Positions 12,131 to 22,239 are shown, counted from the stretch's first letter. The stretch is DNA of 64,000 nucleotides from Smallanthus sonchifolius (GCA_023525975.1 CM042046.1:41881501-41945500), one strand, 5' to 3'. The notes: a model not told the origin generated them from the letters alone. Program-made: numbers and translations.

Positions 12131-12337
12131 TATTTTAAAAGGCGTCAACTTGCAGGTATGTGTATATATTGAAAACGTTCCTCATATTACGTATTTGTAT
12201 ATCTTTATTAACAGGCGACAATGTTATAGCTAAAAATCCACACACGCTTACTATGTGGGCGGAGAATAAAGGCGTCAACTTGCAGGTACGTATTTGTATA
12301 TCTTTATTAAAAGGCGACAACGTTCCATTCATTGATA

Positions 12338-12703
12338 TCATCTACCAAACATACCAAAAAGTCGTCCATGTATGAGTTTTTTCTGGGTACTCTTCATCCC
12401 AACCTCTACCACCACCAACAAAGACAGTCGCACCATATCATCATCCATGATGTGTGATAAGTCCTCATTGTAAAGGTGCTCTAAATGTTCAATTTTCATT
12501 CTCCTTCCACCAAATACACGATCCTTGAACGTTGACTCTAAAGATGGAACTTCCCCATCCCATTTGCCAAATCGTAAGCCATTGATTAGACAGAATTCTC
12601 GTGGCCCAAACCGTAATGGCTCCCCACCAACAACATAAAATAACCCCTCCGTTCTTGGGTTCAGCTTTGACTTGATCTCATGTTGAAACATTAAATGCAC
12701 CAT
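12338..12703 (-). pseudogene. DUF1985-domain fragment within the MULE
   Basis: The 121-residue reading includes FGPREFCLINGLRFGKWDG, the core of the DUF1985 domain found in plant transposon-associated proteins, often with Ulp1 proteases. It starts MVHLMFQHEIKSK and runs opposite to the transposase. Usual proteins are far longer and no C-terminal protease follows, so this is a fragment or single exon. A possible upstream exon on the same strand lies near 13470-13505, reading MGSPEEYI then a stop. Confidence 0.7.
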
Positions 12704-12869
12704 TACTGAGTCGGCAAGGGTGCATCTTGCTTCTAACCATGTATTAAAACAGGTGTTCTCCCAAATAACCCTTTGGTTAGATGTTAGCTTTTCTCAGATG
12801 AGGGAAACCACACCTAGGGAACACCTCATTTTCACAGTAGCCTGCATTAACATGTAATTGTAAGTGATC

Positions 12870-13310
12870 AGTATAAACTATTTTGCCAGCTAACCCTGTT
12901 TTCACAGCATGATCAGCCTCTTGTATTAGCCGGCTAAAGCCAAACTATTTTGCCTCTTTAATTAGTCGGCTAACCCTGTTTTCAGTGCAGGCTAAGCCTC
13001 TTGTATTAGCCGGCTAAATCCAAACTATTTTGAATCTTTAATTAGTCGGCTAACCATGATTTCGGAGCAGGCTAAGCCTCCTGAATTAGCCGGCTAAATC
13101 CAAACAATTTTGCCTCTTTAATTAGCCGGCTAACCCTGTTTTCAGAGCAGGTTAAGCCTCTTGTATTAGCCGGCTAAATACAAACTATTTTGCCTCTTTA
13201 ATTAGCCGGCTAACCATGCTTTCAGTGCAGACTAAGCGTCTTGTATTAGCCGGCTAAATCCAATTAAAGAGATTTAAACCGGCTAACCCTATTTTAAGAG
13301 CAGGCTAAGT
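12870..13310. repeat. 80-bp tandem repeat with TTAGCCGGCTAA palindromes
   Basis: The word AGCCTC (once AGCGTC) recurs at 12915, 12995, 13075, 13155 and 13235, an exact 80-base period over about five units. Each unit carries two palindrome copies, TTAGCCGGCTAA and the variant TTAGTCGGCTAA or TTAGCCGGCTAA, plus TTTTGCCTCTTTAA. The array lies between the divergently arranged internal genes of the MULE and has no ORF. The same palindrome fills the terminal repeats. Confidence 0.85.
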
Positions 13311-13494
13311 TACAAAATCAACCTTCCATTAACAAAATTGTAAATTCTGATGATCAAACCCTATAATCGATAATAAATTAAACGAACAAAACCTAGAATA
13401 AATTCCAATACTCATACAATCCCTAAATTAAACGAACAAACCCTAGAATCGATAATAAATTACAAACAAACCTATATGTACTCTTCTGGTGAAC

Positions 13495-13700
13495 CCATTA
13501 TGATACTAGGAGATCGAAATCGACGACGACGGTGGCGTACGGCTGATAAATCGACGAGCACGGTGGAGTATGGCTGAGAAATCTACGACGACGACGAGCA
13601 CGGTGGAGTACGACTGAGAAATCGACGACGACGAGCACGGTGGAGTATGGCTGAGAAATCGACGGGTAATGTGACAGACGACGGTGGCGTACGGCTTATC
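13495..13700. repeat. Short GACGACGA / GAGCACGGTGGAGTA tandem repeat
   Basis: Four to five imperfect units contain ATCGACGACGAC, GAGCACGGTGGAGTA and GGCTGAGAAATC. This is GC-rich against the surrounding DNA. It lies inside the MULE, downstream of the 80-bp array. It may be leader sequence of the minus-strand gene; no continuous reading frame supports coding. Confidence 0.5.
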
Positions 13701-14035
13701 TGGCTACGCTATCGATTTGAGAGAACTAATAGCCTGTTTAGATTTAACGGCTAAGCTTAGCCGTTAACTGTGAAGAGAAACAAGAAATTTGAGGGCTTAG
13801 CCGTCTAAGCATTGGGAAGACAAATAAAGGTGCATCGGGAATCAGCTGACACAGTTTTCAATTAATTTTTTAAAAATTCAAATTTTAACCGTCATTTTTA
13901 AGTTTAGCCTATAAAATGTGTATTAATAGCCGTCTTATTAGATGTTTAGCTGGGTATTTTTTTTTAATTAATTATGTATTTTAAAATTTCTACTACTATA
14001 ATAGTTTAGTTTTAGGTTTCAAATTGTATAGAATC

Positions 14036-14547
14036 ATGGAAAACGAAAGAGAATATCAGTCACAAGCTCCTGCGTTGGCGTCAAAATGGACGAATACTGG
14101 GTGGCAACGTTTGCAGAAAAGGCGTGTTGGGAAATCGACTGCGTCCAAGGAGCAGCCCGAAATCATAGAAAAACCTAAATGTTTATTTCCGTATACTGAG
14201 TCGGGCAGCTGGTCCCCTAATGTTATTGAATTTTATAACAACGGAGATTCCCGTTTTTGTTATTCAGCATTGCTGGAGTCAACCGCCAAACTATGTAAAG
14301 AATTTTGGGGCAGTTTATTGGGTCTTAAACAACATGGTTCTTTTTCTCCACTGGTAAGAAATTACTTTATTTTTTCTATTTATTAATTATATTATAATTT
14401 TTTTGAGTAATACTTTTTTTACAGCATATAGAGGCATGAGTCGCCAGAATTATGAGAATTAGACATGTTAAGGTGACGAAACAAGAATCTCCAGAGAATG
14501 TGTGGTGGATGATTATACCACCAAAATTATATCATCATTTGCGGTAA
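14036..14547 (+). pseudogene. MULE internal gene of unknown function, two exons, one stop
   Basis: I do not recognise the protein. Exon 1 (14036-14353) reads MENEREYQSQAPALASKW, a basic stretch QRLQKRRVGKS, and then SGSWSPNVIEFYNNGD and LCKEFWGSLLGLKQHG. A donor CTG/GTAAGAA at 14354 and an acceptor TTTTACAG near 14424 are in phase; exon 2 continues HIEA, TGA, VARIMRIRHVKVTKQE and ESPENVWWMIIPPKLYHH to a TAA. The TGA sits where Trp (TGG) would be natural. The two-exon layout and sustained frame suggest a once real accessory protein rather than chance. Confidence 0.5.
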
Positions 14548-14974
14548 ACCAGAGAAACAGTTCACAATATCGAACAGTGAAAAATACATTCAAAACAATC
14601 ACCGTTACCTACTTGAAAATTCGGAGGTTATAGTTTGTATGGTAATGAAACATTTAACTCTGACGAAGCCGTTAAATTTAGATGGAGATTTTTGAGAGAA
14701 TGTTGAAAAATATCGACGATTCATGGCAGATAGAATTTATACCTGCCGTTGTGTGCCTACAATCGTTACTGAAACTTAGAGTAACTTTATTTTGTATTTT
14801 GGAAAATTTTCTTGTTGTATCGATTGTTTAGATAATTATTAGTATTTCATTATGTATTATGTTAAATACTTGTATAACATCTTAATTATAAGGTAGAAAA
14901 AATTAAAAACATAATTTCAATTAAAAACATAAACTAAAGGTGTACAATAAAAATAATTAAAATACAAAATAATT

Positions 14975-15358
14975 TTATGGACTCCAACGGGCGTCTAAAT
15001 CGGTGCTATCGTATTCAAATAGATCCCAAGTAGGAGTAAAATGACTGCTTCCATCATTTACTTCATTGAATTCATTCATCGCCGCCCAATCTTCGTAATA
15101 ATCGTATAAATCGTCAACTCTACCAGTTTCTTGTTGTTTCGACACAGAGTTATCAACAACGTTATTCTGAGTATCGTCAACATCAATAGGATTAAATGTT
15201 TCTTCAGCAATAGGATTCTCAGTTTTACCAACGTTATTCTCCGGTTCAACAGAAGGACTCTCCGGTTCATCGACATTTTCAACAGAAGGACTCCCCGGTT
15301 CATCGACAAAATTCTTTTCAAAAATGTACTCAGGATGAGTGTTAGGAAAATTTTCCAT
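14975..15358 (-). CDS. Acidic repeat-containing ORF in the MULE, unknown function
   Basis: A 127-residue ORF begins MENFPNTHPEYIFEKNFVDE close to the right terminal repeat and ends TDLDARWSP. It is strongly acidic with near-duplicate segments VDEPGSPSVEN and VDEPESPSVEP (residues about 18-40). No known fold or motif is recognised. The opposite strand is also open but that frame is composition-driven. It could be the N-terminal exon of a transposon protein, since it opens inward from the right end. No lesion is seen. Confidence 0.4.
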   Translation of the reverse strand: MENFPNTHPEYIFEKNFVDEPGSPSVENVDEPESPSVEPENNVGKTENPIAEETFNPIDVDDTQNNVVDNSVSKQQETGRVDDLYDYYEDWAAMNEFNEVNDGSSHFTPTWDLFEYDSTDLDARWSP

Positions 15359-15423
15359 ATCTAAATTTTACCAGTTCAGAAGGACTCTCTAATTTATATA
15401 TATTTACAGGCTAAAAAAAAAAC

Positions 15424-15749
15424 AAGCCGGCTAAACGAGTTCCAAGCCGAGCCGTATGGTAGCTGGCTCAAGCCATCAGTGGCTTTTCAAATTCTCGGAG
15501 GCTTAGCCGGCTATAGCCGTCTAATCTATTTTTGGAGGCTTAGCCGTCTATTAGCCGGCTAAGCCTGTCATGTGTCGCACGCGTATTGGTTCGTACTCTG
15601 ACCGAATGAATGTTGGCACAGAAAAGTTAGCCGGCTAGCTTAGCCGACTTTAGCCTTTTCAGAGAACAATGTCCATGAAACAGTTGGCTAAATAAGGATG
15701 TCCATTTTTTAGTATTTTCTTGGTCAAATGTCCATTTTCGTTTTTTCCC
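15424..15749 (-). repeat. Right MULE terminal inverted repeat (about 326 bp)
   Basis: Its reverse complement aligns with 9637-10091 from GGGAAAAA inwards, sharing CGGTCAGAGTACGAACCAAT and GAATTTGAAAAGCCACTGAT. It lacks the internal duplication of the left repeat. It ends in CCC next to the duplication TTTGTGTAA at 15750-15758. Confidence 0.88.
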
Positions 15750-15758
15750 TTTGTGTAA
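15750..15758. repeat. Right 9-bp target duplication of the MULE
   Basis: TTTGTGTAA is identical to 9628-9636 and directly outside the right terminal repeat. Confidence 0.9.
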
Positions 15759-17845
15759 TATATAGTATTTTTTGTTTTAATTCTTTATAGTAATTTTTAA
15801 ATCATTCTTGGTAAAAAAAAATTATAAAATTTATTCATAAGTTTTATGATATTTTTATGCCAATATTTTATAAGATTCTTCTATACCCAAATTTTTAGAT
15901 GACATTTTTCTACCAATTGAGTTAATTTAACACATTTTTATATCACACATTGTTACACAGAGTTCGGTAAACTTTTTTAAAAAGTGGTCAATTTAGAAAA
16001 GCTATTGGGACGATTAGTGTTTTCTTTTTTTTCTTACCTATTTAGTCAGGGTTGTGGTCTTGAAAATTGGAAACAAAAGCAATTCGGTGAAGTGGGCCGA
16101 GAAAATAAGAACTCAGTGAACTCAAGGTGTTCAGTCATTTAACCATGTCAATTTTGTTTTATAGCCCTTCAAAACGTTTGTTCCAAGTCCGACTTTTGGT
16201 CCATGAATCCAACAACCACAAGGGACATTCTGGTGGTAAAGTGGTGTACTCCTCGATCAAATGATTGTAGGTTAAAATCCTACATAATCCATGTGTGGTC
16301 ATTTTTTGGGTAGAGTAAAGAGCGTTTGTTTGTCGGTAAAAAAAGTTAATGTCACTCTATGAGCAATAAATCCTAAGCACAGCTAGCAAAACTCATGGGT
16401 TGGATTATTGATTTATTGGAATCAAAATCATTCTTATTTACGAAAAAAATAAGAAAAGAGTCAGACTAAAAACACATGAATGTTTTTAGTATATATTAGA
16501 AAAATATATATGAAATGTAATTCACATTATATATGCACGTAACTCGCTCACTAGAAAATTCATACACCTAATTATATTCCAAAATTAAAACACGTAATAC
16601 ATATGTGTTTGGTTATTTCAAGAATTAAAAATGACGCACGTTAAATGTTCAATAAGATCAAAAGTTTTGGTATTATGTCTACTGAAATTAATCCTAGAAA
16701 ATGTAATGTTACATAGGACGAGTCGGAATAGGTGATGTTACCAAAAAGTTGATCATTTTCGATTAATCACGTTTATGACATTCGGGTTCTCAAACGTTTC
16801 GTTTTACATGTAGAGAGGCTACTATCACCCTTCAAGACATGGGTTTGTCAGTTGAAGGGAGAAAATGGCAATGGAGGAACTAGCATTTAGGTGTGAATAT
16901 TTGATGAAGTTTACACCTAAAACTAGAGATTTCAAGGAAGGGTGTCTAAAGTTCAAACATATTTTAGACCAAACAAAAACATTGTTACATCATGATGCTT
17001 CCACAATACATTGTCCGCCTTTCATTGCATTCAACAAGTTATAAGGTATATATTGCATTTATTGGGTTGTACCTTGTACGAGTAACTGTGTATACTTGTA
17101 TATTTTGAATTTTAAATTATTCAGAAGATTTAAAAGTGTGTGGTCGGCTCAGTTGGGGGAGTATAGAACTTTTAGCATATCTACTTAGACAAATTTACAA
17201 AGCAACATCCCTACGCCATATAGGCTTGTGGTCATATAATCATCTTATTATGGTTATGGGCTTGAGACAAAATACTAAATAGTCTTTTTGTATGAAAATG
17301 ATTAAGGTATTCAGATTAACCCATTTATATCCTTTTTTTTAATCTCTTACCTAAATACTATCTCTTAGTCAACCTTGTTGAGCCTTTACCTATTTTTATT
17401 ACATCCACTTAGCCAAATTTAGCTTTTTTTCATCTTGTAAATTTTTCTTTATTAAAACTGGTTTTGGTCAAATTATATAAATGACAACCTTCTAGGAAAC
17501 GTTGTTATAATTTGTATATAGTTGTACGAAGTCCGGAGTACTGAAAAAATCAAAAGTTCAAGCTTGTTTGCTTGTCAAAAAAGAAAATGAGAAAGAAAAT
17601 GAGTTCCCTTAAAGAACTAGTGAGAAATAAAATACATAAGCAATTCCGTGACCCAAGACATTCGGTTTAGCTCAGTTATAGAAGGCAGTCACATGTTAGC
17701 AATTAGCCTGAAACACCCCCATCGGGTATATCATAGTTTGTATAATATCTATTACAACGGAAGACTTGTTCAAACATTCAAAATCCAGAATAAATTTAAA
17801 CTTAAATAACATTGTTTCAGATAAACTATTAATAGTGGCTCTTAT
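15759..17845. other. Intergenic AT-rich DNA
   Basis: It contains a possible tRNA-derived SINE remnant near 16215-16320 (GTGGTAAAGTGG as a box A-like word and AGGTTAAAATCCT as a box B-like word) and a short ORF at 16865-17044. Otherwise nothing recognisable is seen. Confidence 0.45.
16865..17044 (+). other. Small ORF, 59 codons, unidentified
   Basis: It reads MAMEELAFRCEYLMKF, then CLKFKHILDQTKTLLHHD, and ends FIAFNKL before TAA. Composition is protein-like, with Lys/His-rich helices, but no family is recognised and no splice partner or promoter is evident. It may be a gene fragment left by an element or a chance ORF. Confidence 0.2.
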
Positions 17846-17853
17846 GTTGCTTC
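17846..17853. repeat. Left 8-bp target duplication of the hAT element
   Basis: GTTGCTTC lies directly before the terminal CAGGGGCGG and recurs exactly at 19869-19876 after CCGCCACTG. Eight bases is the hAT target duplication length. Confidence 0.88.
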
Positions 17854-18287
17854 CAGGGGCGGATTTATTTAGATGTCAGAGGGTGGTGAGGCACCCGCTC
17901 AGAAAAAAAAATATTAGTGTAAAAATAGGCAAAATTTTATGAGGCACCCAAACTTATTTCACTCAGGCACCTTCTTCAAAACCCAAATCTAACAAGCTAG
18001 CCCCTTCTGTGTTGTCTAGTTTCTTTTCAACGAGATTAGATGGAAAATGGAGCTGCACTTTAATGGTGAAAAATGTGGTAAGGGATATGCGGGGAAGAAG
18101 AAATAAAGAAGATGATGTAGTTGTGGCCCACCTAAACAGTAAAATATATATTATTAATAACTTTTTCTTTTTTCTTGTTTCAAGAATGTTTTTTCTGAAT
18201 TTGTTGCAGTAAATATTTTGGACAAATTGCAAAGTATAAGTAGTTTTTATTTATTTGGTTTTAATTTAAACTAACTTGATTTTTGTT

Positions 18288-19388
18288 AGAGTAAAGTGTC
18301 ATTTTCGTTTATGTGGTTTGGTCATTTTAGCCACTTTCATTTAAAAAAATTTTTTTTAGCATTTCCGTCTCTGACGTTTCTAAATCTAGCCATTTTCATC
18401 AAACTAACTAACTCAGTTAAAATTTTAACGTTAAATCAGGGGCATTTTAGTCTTTTTTAAAAATTCTTCTTTTTAACTCTTTTTTTAATCCCTTTTGTTT
18501 CCCCTCCTTTTCAAAGCTTAAAAAAAAAAAAATTCTGAAAGCTTTTTTTGAAGATGACGATGACGATGGGTTGGAACTGGTTGAAGATCCCGTCCAATGA
18601 CTCCGGGATAACATCATACTCATTTTAAAAAATCAATCGCAATATACCAAAAACTTGTTTTGAAATGGCGATAGATCTCTATTCTGATAACTCCGGTGGC
18701 ATCACGACGGGTCCTCGGATTTTCTTCTCGTAAGATCTCTCTCAATCCGACACCGTTCCTGTGGAACAGCTTCTTCGGTCAATTTCATCGTCGATTTCAA
18801 TTTATGTGTTCAGGAGAACTCCGACCTCGCCACGCGTCCATGGTGGACGAGCTTTTATACGACGGTAAAATCCTCCCGACGCAAGTTAAATCTAAAACTG
18901 AGGCATACAAACGGTCGCCGACGACGCCTCTACCGCGTCCGAAAACCGAAAAGTCACGATCGTTGTCGGCGGAAGACGATTAGTTGAAATAACAAAATTC
19001 CAAGTCATTTTGGGGGTTTAAGAGGAGCAGCAGTTCCGGTACGCTCGGAGTTTATGTCTGATTACTCTGTTATCCCGGAGTCATTCAACGGGATCTTCAA
19101 CCAGTTCCAAGCCATCGTCATCTTCAAAAAAAACTTTCAGAATTTTTTATTTTTTTAAAGCTTTGAAAAGGAGGGGAAATAAAAGTGATTAAAAATAGAG
19201 TTAAAAAGAAGAATTTTTGAAAAAGGCTAAAATGCCCCTGATTTAACGTTAAAATTTTAACGGAGTTAGTCAGTTTGATGAAAATGACTAGATTTAGAAA
19301 CGTCAGGGACGGAAATGCGAAAAAAAAGTTTTTGGGTGAAAGTAGCTAAAATGGCCAAAACACAGGGACGAAAATGACACTTTACTCT
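18288..19388. mobile_element. Foldback (Pack-MULE-like) element nested in the hAT element
   Basis: AGAGTAAAGTGTCATTTTCG at left mirrors CGAAAATGACACTTTACTCT at right. The complementarity continues about 320 bases inwards through AACGTTAAATCAGGGGCATT / AATGCCCCTGATTTAACGTT and TGACTCCGGGATAACA / TGTTATCCCGGAGTCA. Between the arms (about 18615-19060) is unrelated, GC-richer DNA that looks like captured gene sequence. Long inverted repeats plus a captured fragment is the Pack-MULE pattern, but a clear 9-bp target duplication was not found, so the class is provisional. Confidence 0.7.
18660..18983 (+). pseudogene. Captured gene fragment, possibly membrane-associated kinase regulator-like
   Basis: The 18696-18983 frame contains FQFMCSGELRPRHASMVDEL followed by LYDGKILPTQVKSK, then a Ser/Pro/Arg/Lys-rich tail and a stop at 18981. 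The pattern of an aromatic-rich F-F segment, ADEL/VDEL and a (F/Y)DGKI motif resembles the plant membrane-associated kinase regulator and related families. The 5' part looks frameshifted: frame 3 reads SDNSGGITTGPR upstream. It lies between foldback arms, so it is read as transduplicated coding DNA, not a host gene. Confidence 0.4.
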
Positions 19389-19868
19389 TTTTTTTCATTT
19401 GATAGCTTATTTATTATCATTGTATTTAGTTTAGTCTTTAGTTACGTATTATCTTTTTTTACTTTAGCCATCATAAAAACTAAAAAGTAACATTAGGACA
19501 TCCACTCTAGTCATAAAACACTGGTTGATTCAATTCTTGTATGTATTTTAATTTTTTGCTTTTGATTACAAAATTCACACCAAGAACCAACAGTCGCACT
19601 CGGTGACGCTGTTCATTTTTTTTATATTTTATTTTAAAATTTTTATTTGGTGCAATTAATATATGCAACGCAAGTTGCATACACGTATGATCACCTTAAT
19701 GGTGAAAATTTTATATAAACACAACATCTAGCCAGAAGCTAGAGTCAAACAGATCTTCAACTGATGCTAAGTTAATTGATCGATGACCCGACTTATATTT
19801 GTCGCGAACATTTGTTGCTCCAGCCTATTTTGTGCACCCGCTGACTTAAATTTCTGGATCCGCCACTG

Positions 19869-19876
19869 GTTGCTTC
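19869..19876. repeat. Right 8-bp target duplication of the hAT element
   Basis: GTTGCTTC is identical to 17846-17853. Confidence 0.88.
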
Positions 19877-19954
19877 TTAATATTTATTCAACTTTTGGCA
19901 CAGTTTTGATGTGCATTTTGGATGGCGATACACAACTCCACTGCAATATCCAGT

Positions 19955-20165
19955 GTTTTGAAACCCGGACCGGACCGGCCGGTTGGACCGGGAACTGGTG
20001 GTCTAACCGGTCCGGTTACATATGTTGAACCGGTCCTGCAACGAACCGGTGGTCTGACCGGAAACCGGGTGGTCGGACCGGGCGAACCGCTTGACTATTT
20101 TTTTTTATTTTTTTCTTATTTTTTTAAGTCACTTGGCTTCGTAAGAAGATCGGTTTGATGTCCGA
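19955..20165. repeat. GGACCGG/AACCGG-rich repeat
   Basis: Dense overlapping CGGACCGG, GGTCTGACCGG and AACCGGT words, giving a locally GC-rich patch, lie next to a T-rich tract at 20097-20126. The same motif vocabulary occurs in the MITEs at 2.2, 50.9 and 51.4 kb, so this is probably a MITE fragment. Ends were not found. Confidence 0.45.
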
Positions 20166-20389
20166 TCCGGTTCTGAAAACAATGGGAGTATCTATGATCG
20201 GTGTATGATATAAACATATGGAAAATTATATTTTTCATTTGTATCAAATTTTCATATTTTTATTATCATTATAATATAGTGCATTTCACGTGTATGTACT
20301 ACCAAAGTCTTTGTAAAATTAAGAAATTATTTAAATTATAGACGAAACATTTTGAGGAATAATATTCTTAAAAGATTGATGGAACATCT

Positions 20390-20709
20390 ATATCTATATC
20401 TATCTATACTAATAAAAGAGTAAAAAAAAATGACACGTAATGCTCTCACATTTATCCTTACAAAAATTTCCCCCCTCATTTTCCATTTACCCAATTTGAC
20501 TTTCTATTTTACGTAATAGTACTTGTTTCCTATTTGGAAACTCATCATTTATAGATAACTTACATATTTATAGAAAAAATATTTAAAAATTTAATTTATT
20601 ATTGCAAATTTTAAAATTATCTCACTCATTCATTTATGAATAATTTATAAATTCATAAAACTAATTTAATTTTTAAATTGTTTCTAAATTCTCGATTTTC
20701 AATTTGAAT
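20390..20709 (+). mobile_element. Helitron-type 5' end, truncated
   Basis: Starts with repeated TCTATATCTA words and TCTATACTAATAAAAGAG, then a non-coding AT-rich body, and is cut by the next Helitron near 20710. No 3' hairpin is present. Confidence 0.4.
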
Positions 20710-21146
20710 TTATACTATACAATAAATAAAGGTTTTTACATGCCACGTGTCGTCTCCATATTCATCATCATCATTTTTTTCTCGTCTCTATCTCTTATTA
20801 AATATACATCTATATTTTAATAATAATATATTTTTAAATAAAATACTAATTATACTACTAAACACATTTATTTTAAATTATCTTTTATTGTAAAAAAAAC
20901 TTTGAAATATAATTGTGTAACTTTTATTTTGAATCAAATAGTAATGAAAGTCAAATTGCATTAAATAGTAATTAACGCATTTTCGAAATCTAATTATATA
21001 TTAACGTTTACATATTTTGAATTTTGTTTTCTGTCATTGTATATGTAATACATGTTTATACATGTAAAATATATATACATAAAAAATTAAGAATTTTATT
21101 TATTGATATTTTTCACCTCGTGTGTAGACACGAGGTTCTAAGCTAG
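20710..21146 (+). mobile_element. Short non-autonomous Helitron
   Basis: It opens TATACTATACAATAAATAAA (first base pair TT instead of TC) and has ATGCCACGTGTCGTCTCC near the 5' end. It ends CTAG/T at 21143-21146 after the hairpin ACCTCGTG...CACGAGGT (21115-21135). It belongs to the same family as the 5662 copy and is non-coding. Confidence 0.7.
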
Positions 21147-21652
21147 TTATATAATAAATAAAGATTTTGGATTGACGCTTGTCACTCTTATATTCACTAA
21201 CATTTTTTTTCGCATCTCTTTCCTATTAATTACACAAATTTCTTTAAACTTTTTTATTTCCTGTCTCTTTCTCCTATTAAATAATAACGATTTTTATAAG
21301 ATGTTTTTTTATTTAAAAAAAACATGTCTGTTTATAAACTATTTTTATAAATTGAACATTTTTTTCATTCTTTTTATAAAATATTTTTAAAAAATAATTG
21401 TTTTACCAATAACATCCAATGTACAAATCTTTATAGAATCTACTGGTTTACAACAAGTTGTCTTTATTTAACTCATGTAATAAATAGGTTTTAACATAGT
21501 ATATAATATAGGTCGGTTGTTATACAGGGTGAATACAAGGACAGGTAAGTGAAGGTGTAAAGAAGGTTAAATTTTCCTAAAATAACATCTTATTACGCTG
21601 AAAACAAGAATAGATACAAGTTTTATTTTTTATTTCAAAAGTTAACCATCAA

Positions 21653-21725
21653 GCGGGGATAGCTCAGTTGGGAGAGCGTCAAACTGAAGATCTGAAGGTC
21701 ACGTGTTCGATCCACGTTCACCGCA
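21653..21725 (+). tRNA. tRNA-Phe (anticodon GAA)
   Basis: This 73-base cloverleaf carries box A (TAGCTCAGTTGG), anticodon loop CTGAAGA and box B (GTTCGATCC). It ends CCGCA with no encoded CCA, as in nuclear genes. The acceptor GCGGGGA pairs with TCACCGC except position 5-68, an odd pair I recall in ordinary plant tRNA-Phe. The T stem has an A-T pair at its base, where the plant consensus as I recall it has G-C. The anticodon stem TCAAA/TCTGA has an A-C mismatch at 30-40, where the consensus has G-C. T-rich tracts suitable for Pol III termination follow at 21735-21745. It is intact in length, but the mismatch leaves its activity uncertain. It lies alone among Helitrons. Confidence 0.9.
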
Positions 21726-21865
21726 TTCTCCATTTTATTTTTCACTTTTTGAATGCTGCAACATTATATTTAATATCAACATCCAGAATTAGTACTGAAA
21801 GAATAAACTACATTTTATTTAGGGTCATTTACATATATCTCATTCCTAAGTTTATTTATTACATA

Positions 21866-22239
21866 CTAGGTTAAAAACCCCGTGTATTACACGAGTTCAA
21901 TAAATACAATATTATATACTTAATAATAAATATTTACATATTACATATTTATGGTCTATTACATAGTTTTTTTAAGACAAATTTTAGAAACGTAATATAG
22001 TTACTTTTTAAAAATGTTTTATAAAAAGAATAAAAAAATGTTCATATTCTAAAAAAGTTTTATGAACAAACCTATATTTATTTAAATAAAAAACTTTTAA
22101 TAATAAGTCATTATTATTTAATAGAAGATAGATGAAAAATAAAAAATTATCAAAAAATAATTAAAGAAAGTTTGTGCAATTAATAGGAGAGAGAGGCGGG
22201 AAAATTTGTCTCACCAAAACCTTTATTTATTATATAGTA
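21866..22239 (-). mobile_element. Short non-autonomous Helitron, reverse orientation
   Basis: On the minus strand it opens TACTATATAATAAATAAAGG near 22239 and ends CTAG at 21866 after the hairpin CTCGTGTAATACACGGGG. It includes AGGAGAGAGAGGCGGG-type sequence (plus strand) near its 5' end. No coding sequence is present. Confidence 0.65.

Larger units (their letters stand above)
9637..15749 (+). mobile_element. Complete MULE (Mutator-like DNA transposon), 6.1 kb
   Basis: Both ends carry long inverted repeats beginning GGGAAAAA, flanked by the exact 9-bp duplication TTTGTGTAA. Inside, in order: degenerate MURA-type transposase (+), a DUF1985 fragment (-), an 80-bp tandem repeat, a two-exon ORF of unknown function (+), and an acidic ORF (-). 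Transposase plus DUF1985 resembles plant MULEs that carry Ulp1-type gene sets, although no protease domain is visible. The palindrome TTAGCCGGCTAA and close variants recur through both terminal repeats and the internal repeat. Stops and the loss of a catalytic residue mean this copy cannot make an active transposase. The intact duplication suggests a not very old insertion. Confidence 0.92.
17854..19868. mobile_element. Non-autonomous hAT element, 2.0 kb
   Basis: The ends are an inverted pair, CAGGGGCGGATTTA at left and GGATCCGCCACTG at right (reverse complement CAGTGGCGGATCC), followed inwards by GCACCCGCTCA/GCACCCGCTGA words. Exact 8-bp duplications GTTGCTTC flank it. No hAT transposase is present. 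The interior carries a second inverted-repeat element at 18288-19388. A subterminal AT-rich stretch with spurious ORFs (17963-18230) is non-coding. Confidence 0.88.

Noticed and set aside
12870..13310. CRISPR-like array
   Set aside because: The 80-bp units are contiguous tandem repeats without unique spacers, and the DNA is plant nuclear.
18009..18232. Overlapping ORFs on both strands just inside the hAT element
   Set aside because: They are low-complexity, AT-rich and opposite each other, and neither shows a transposase motif.
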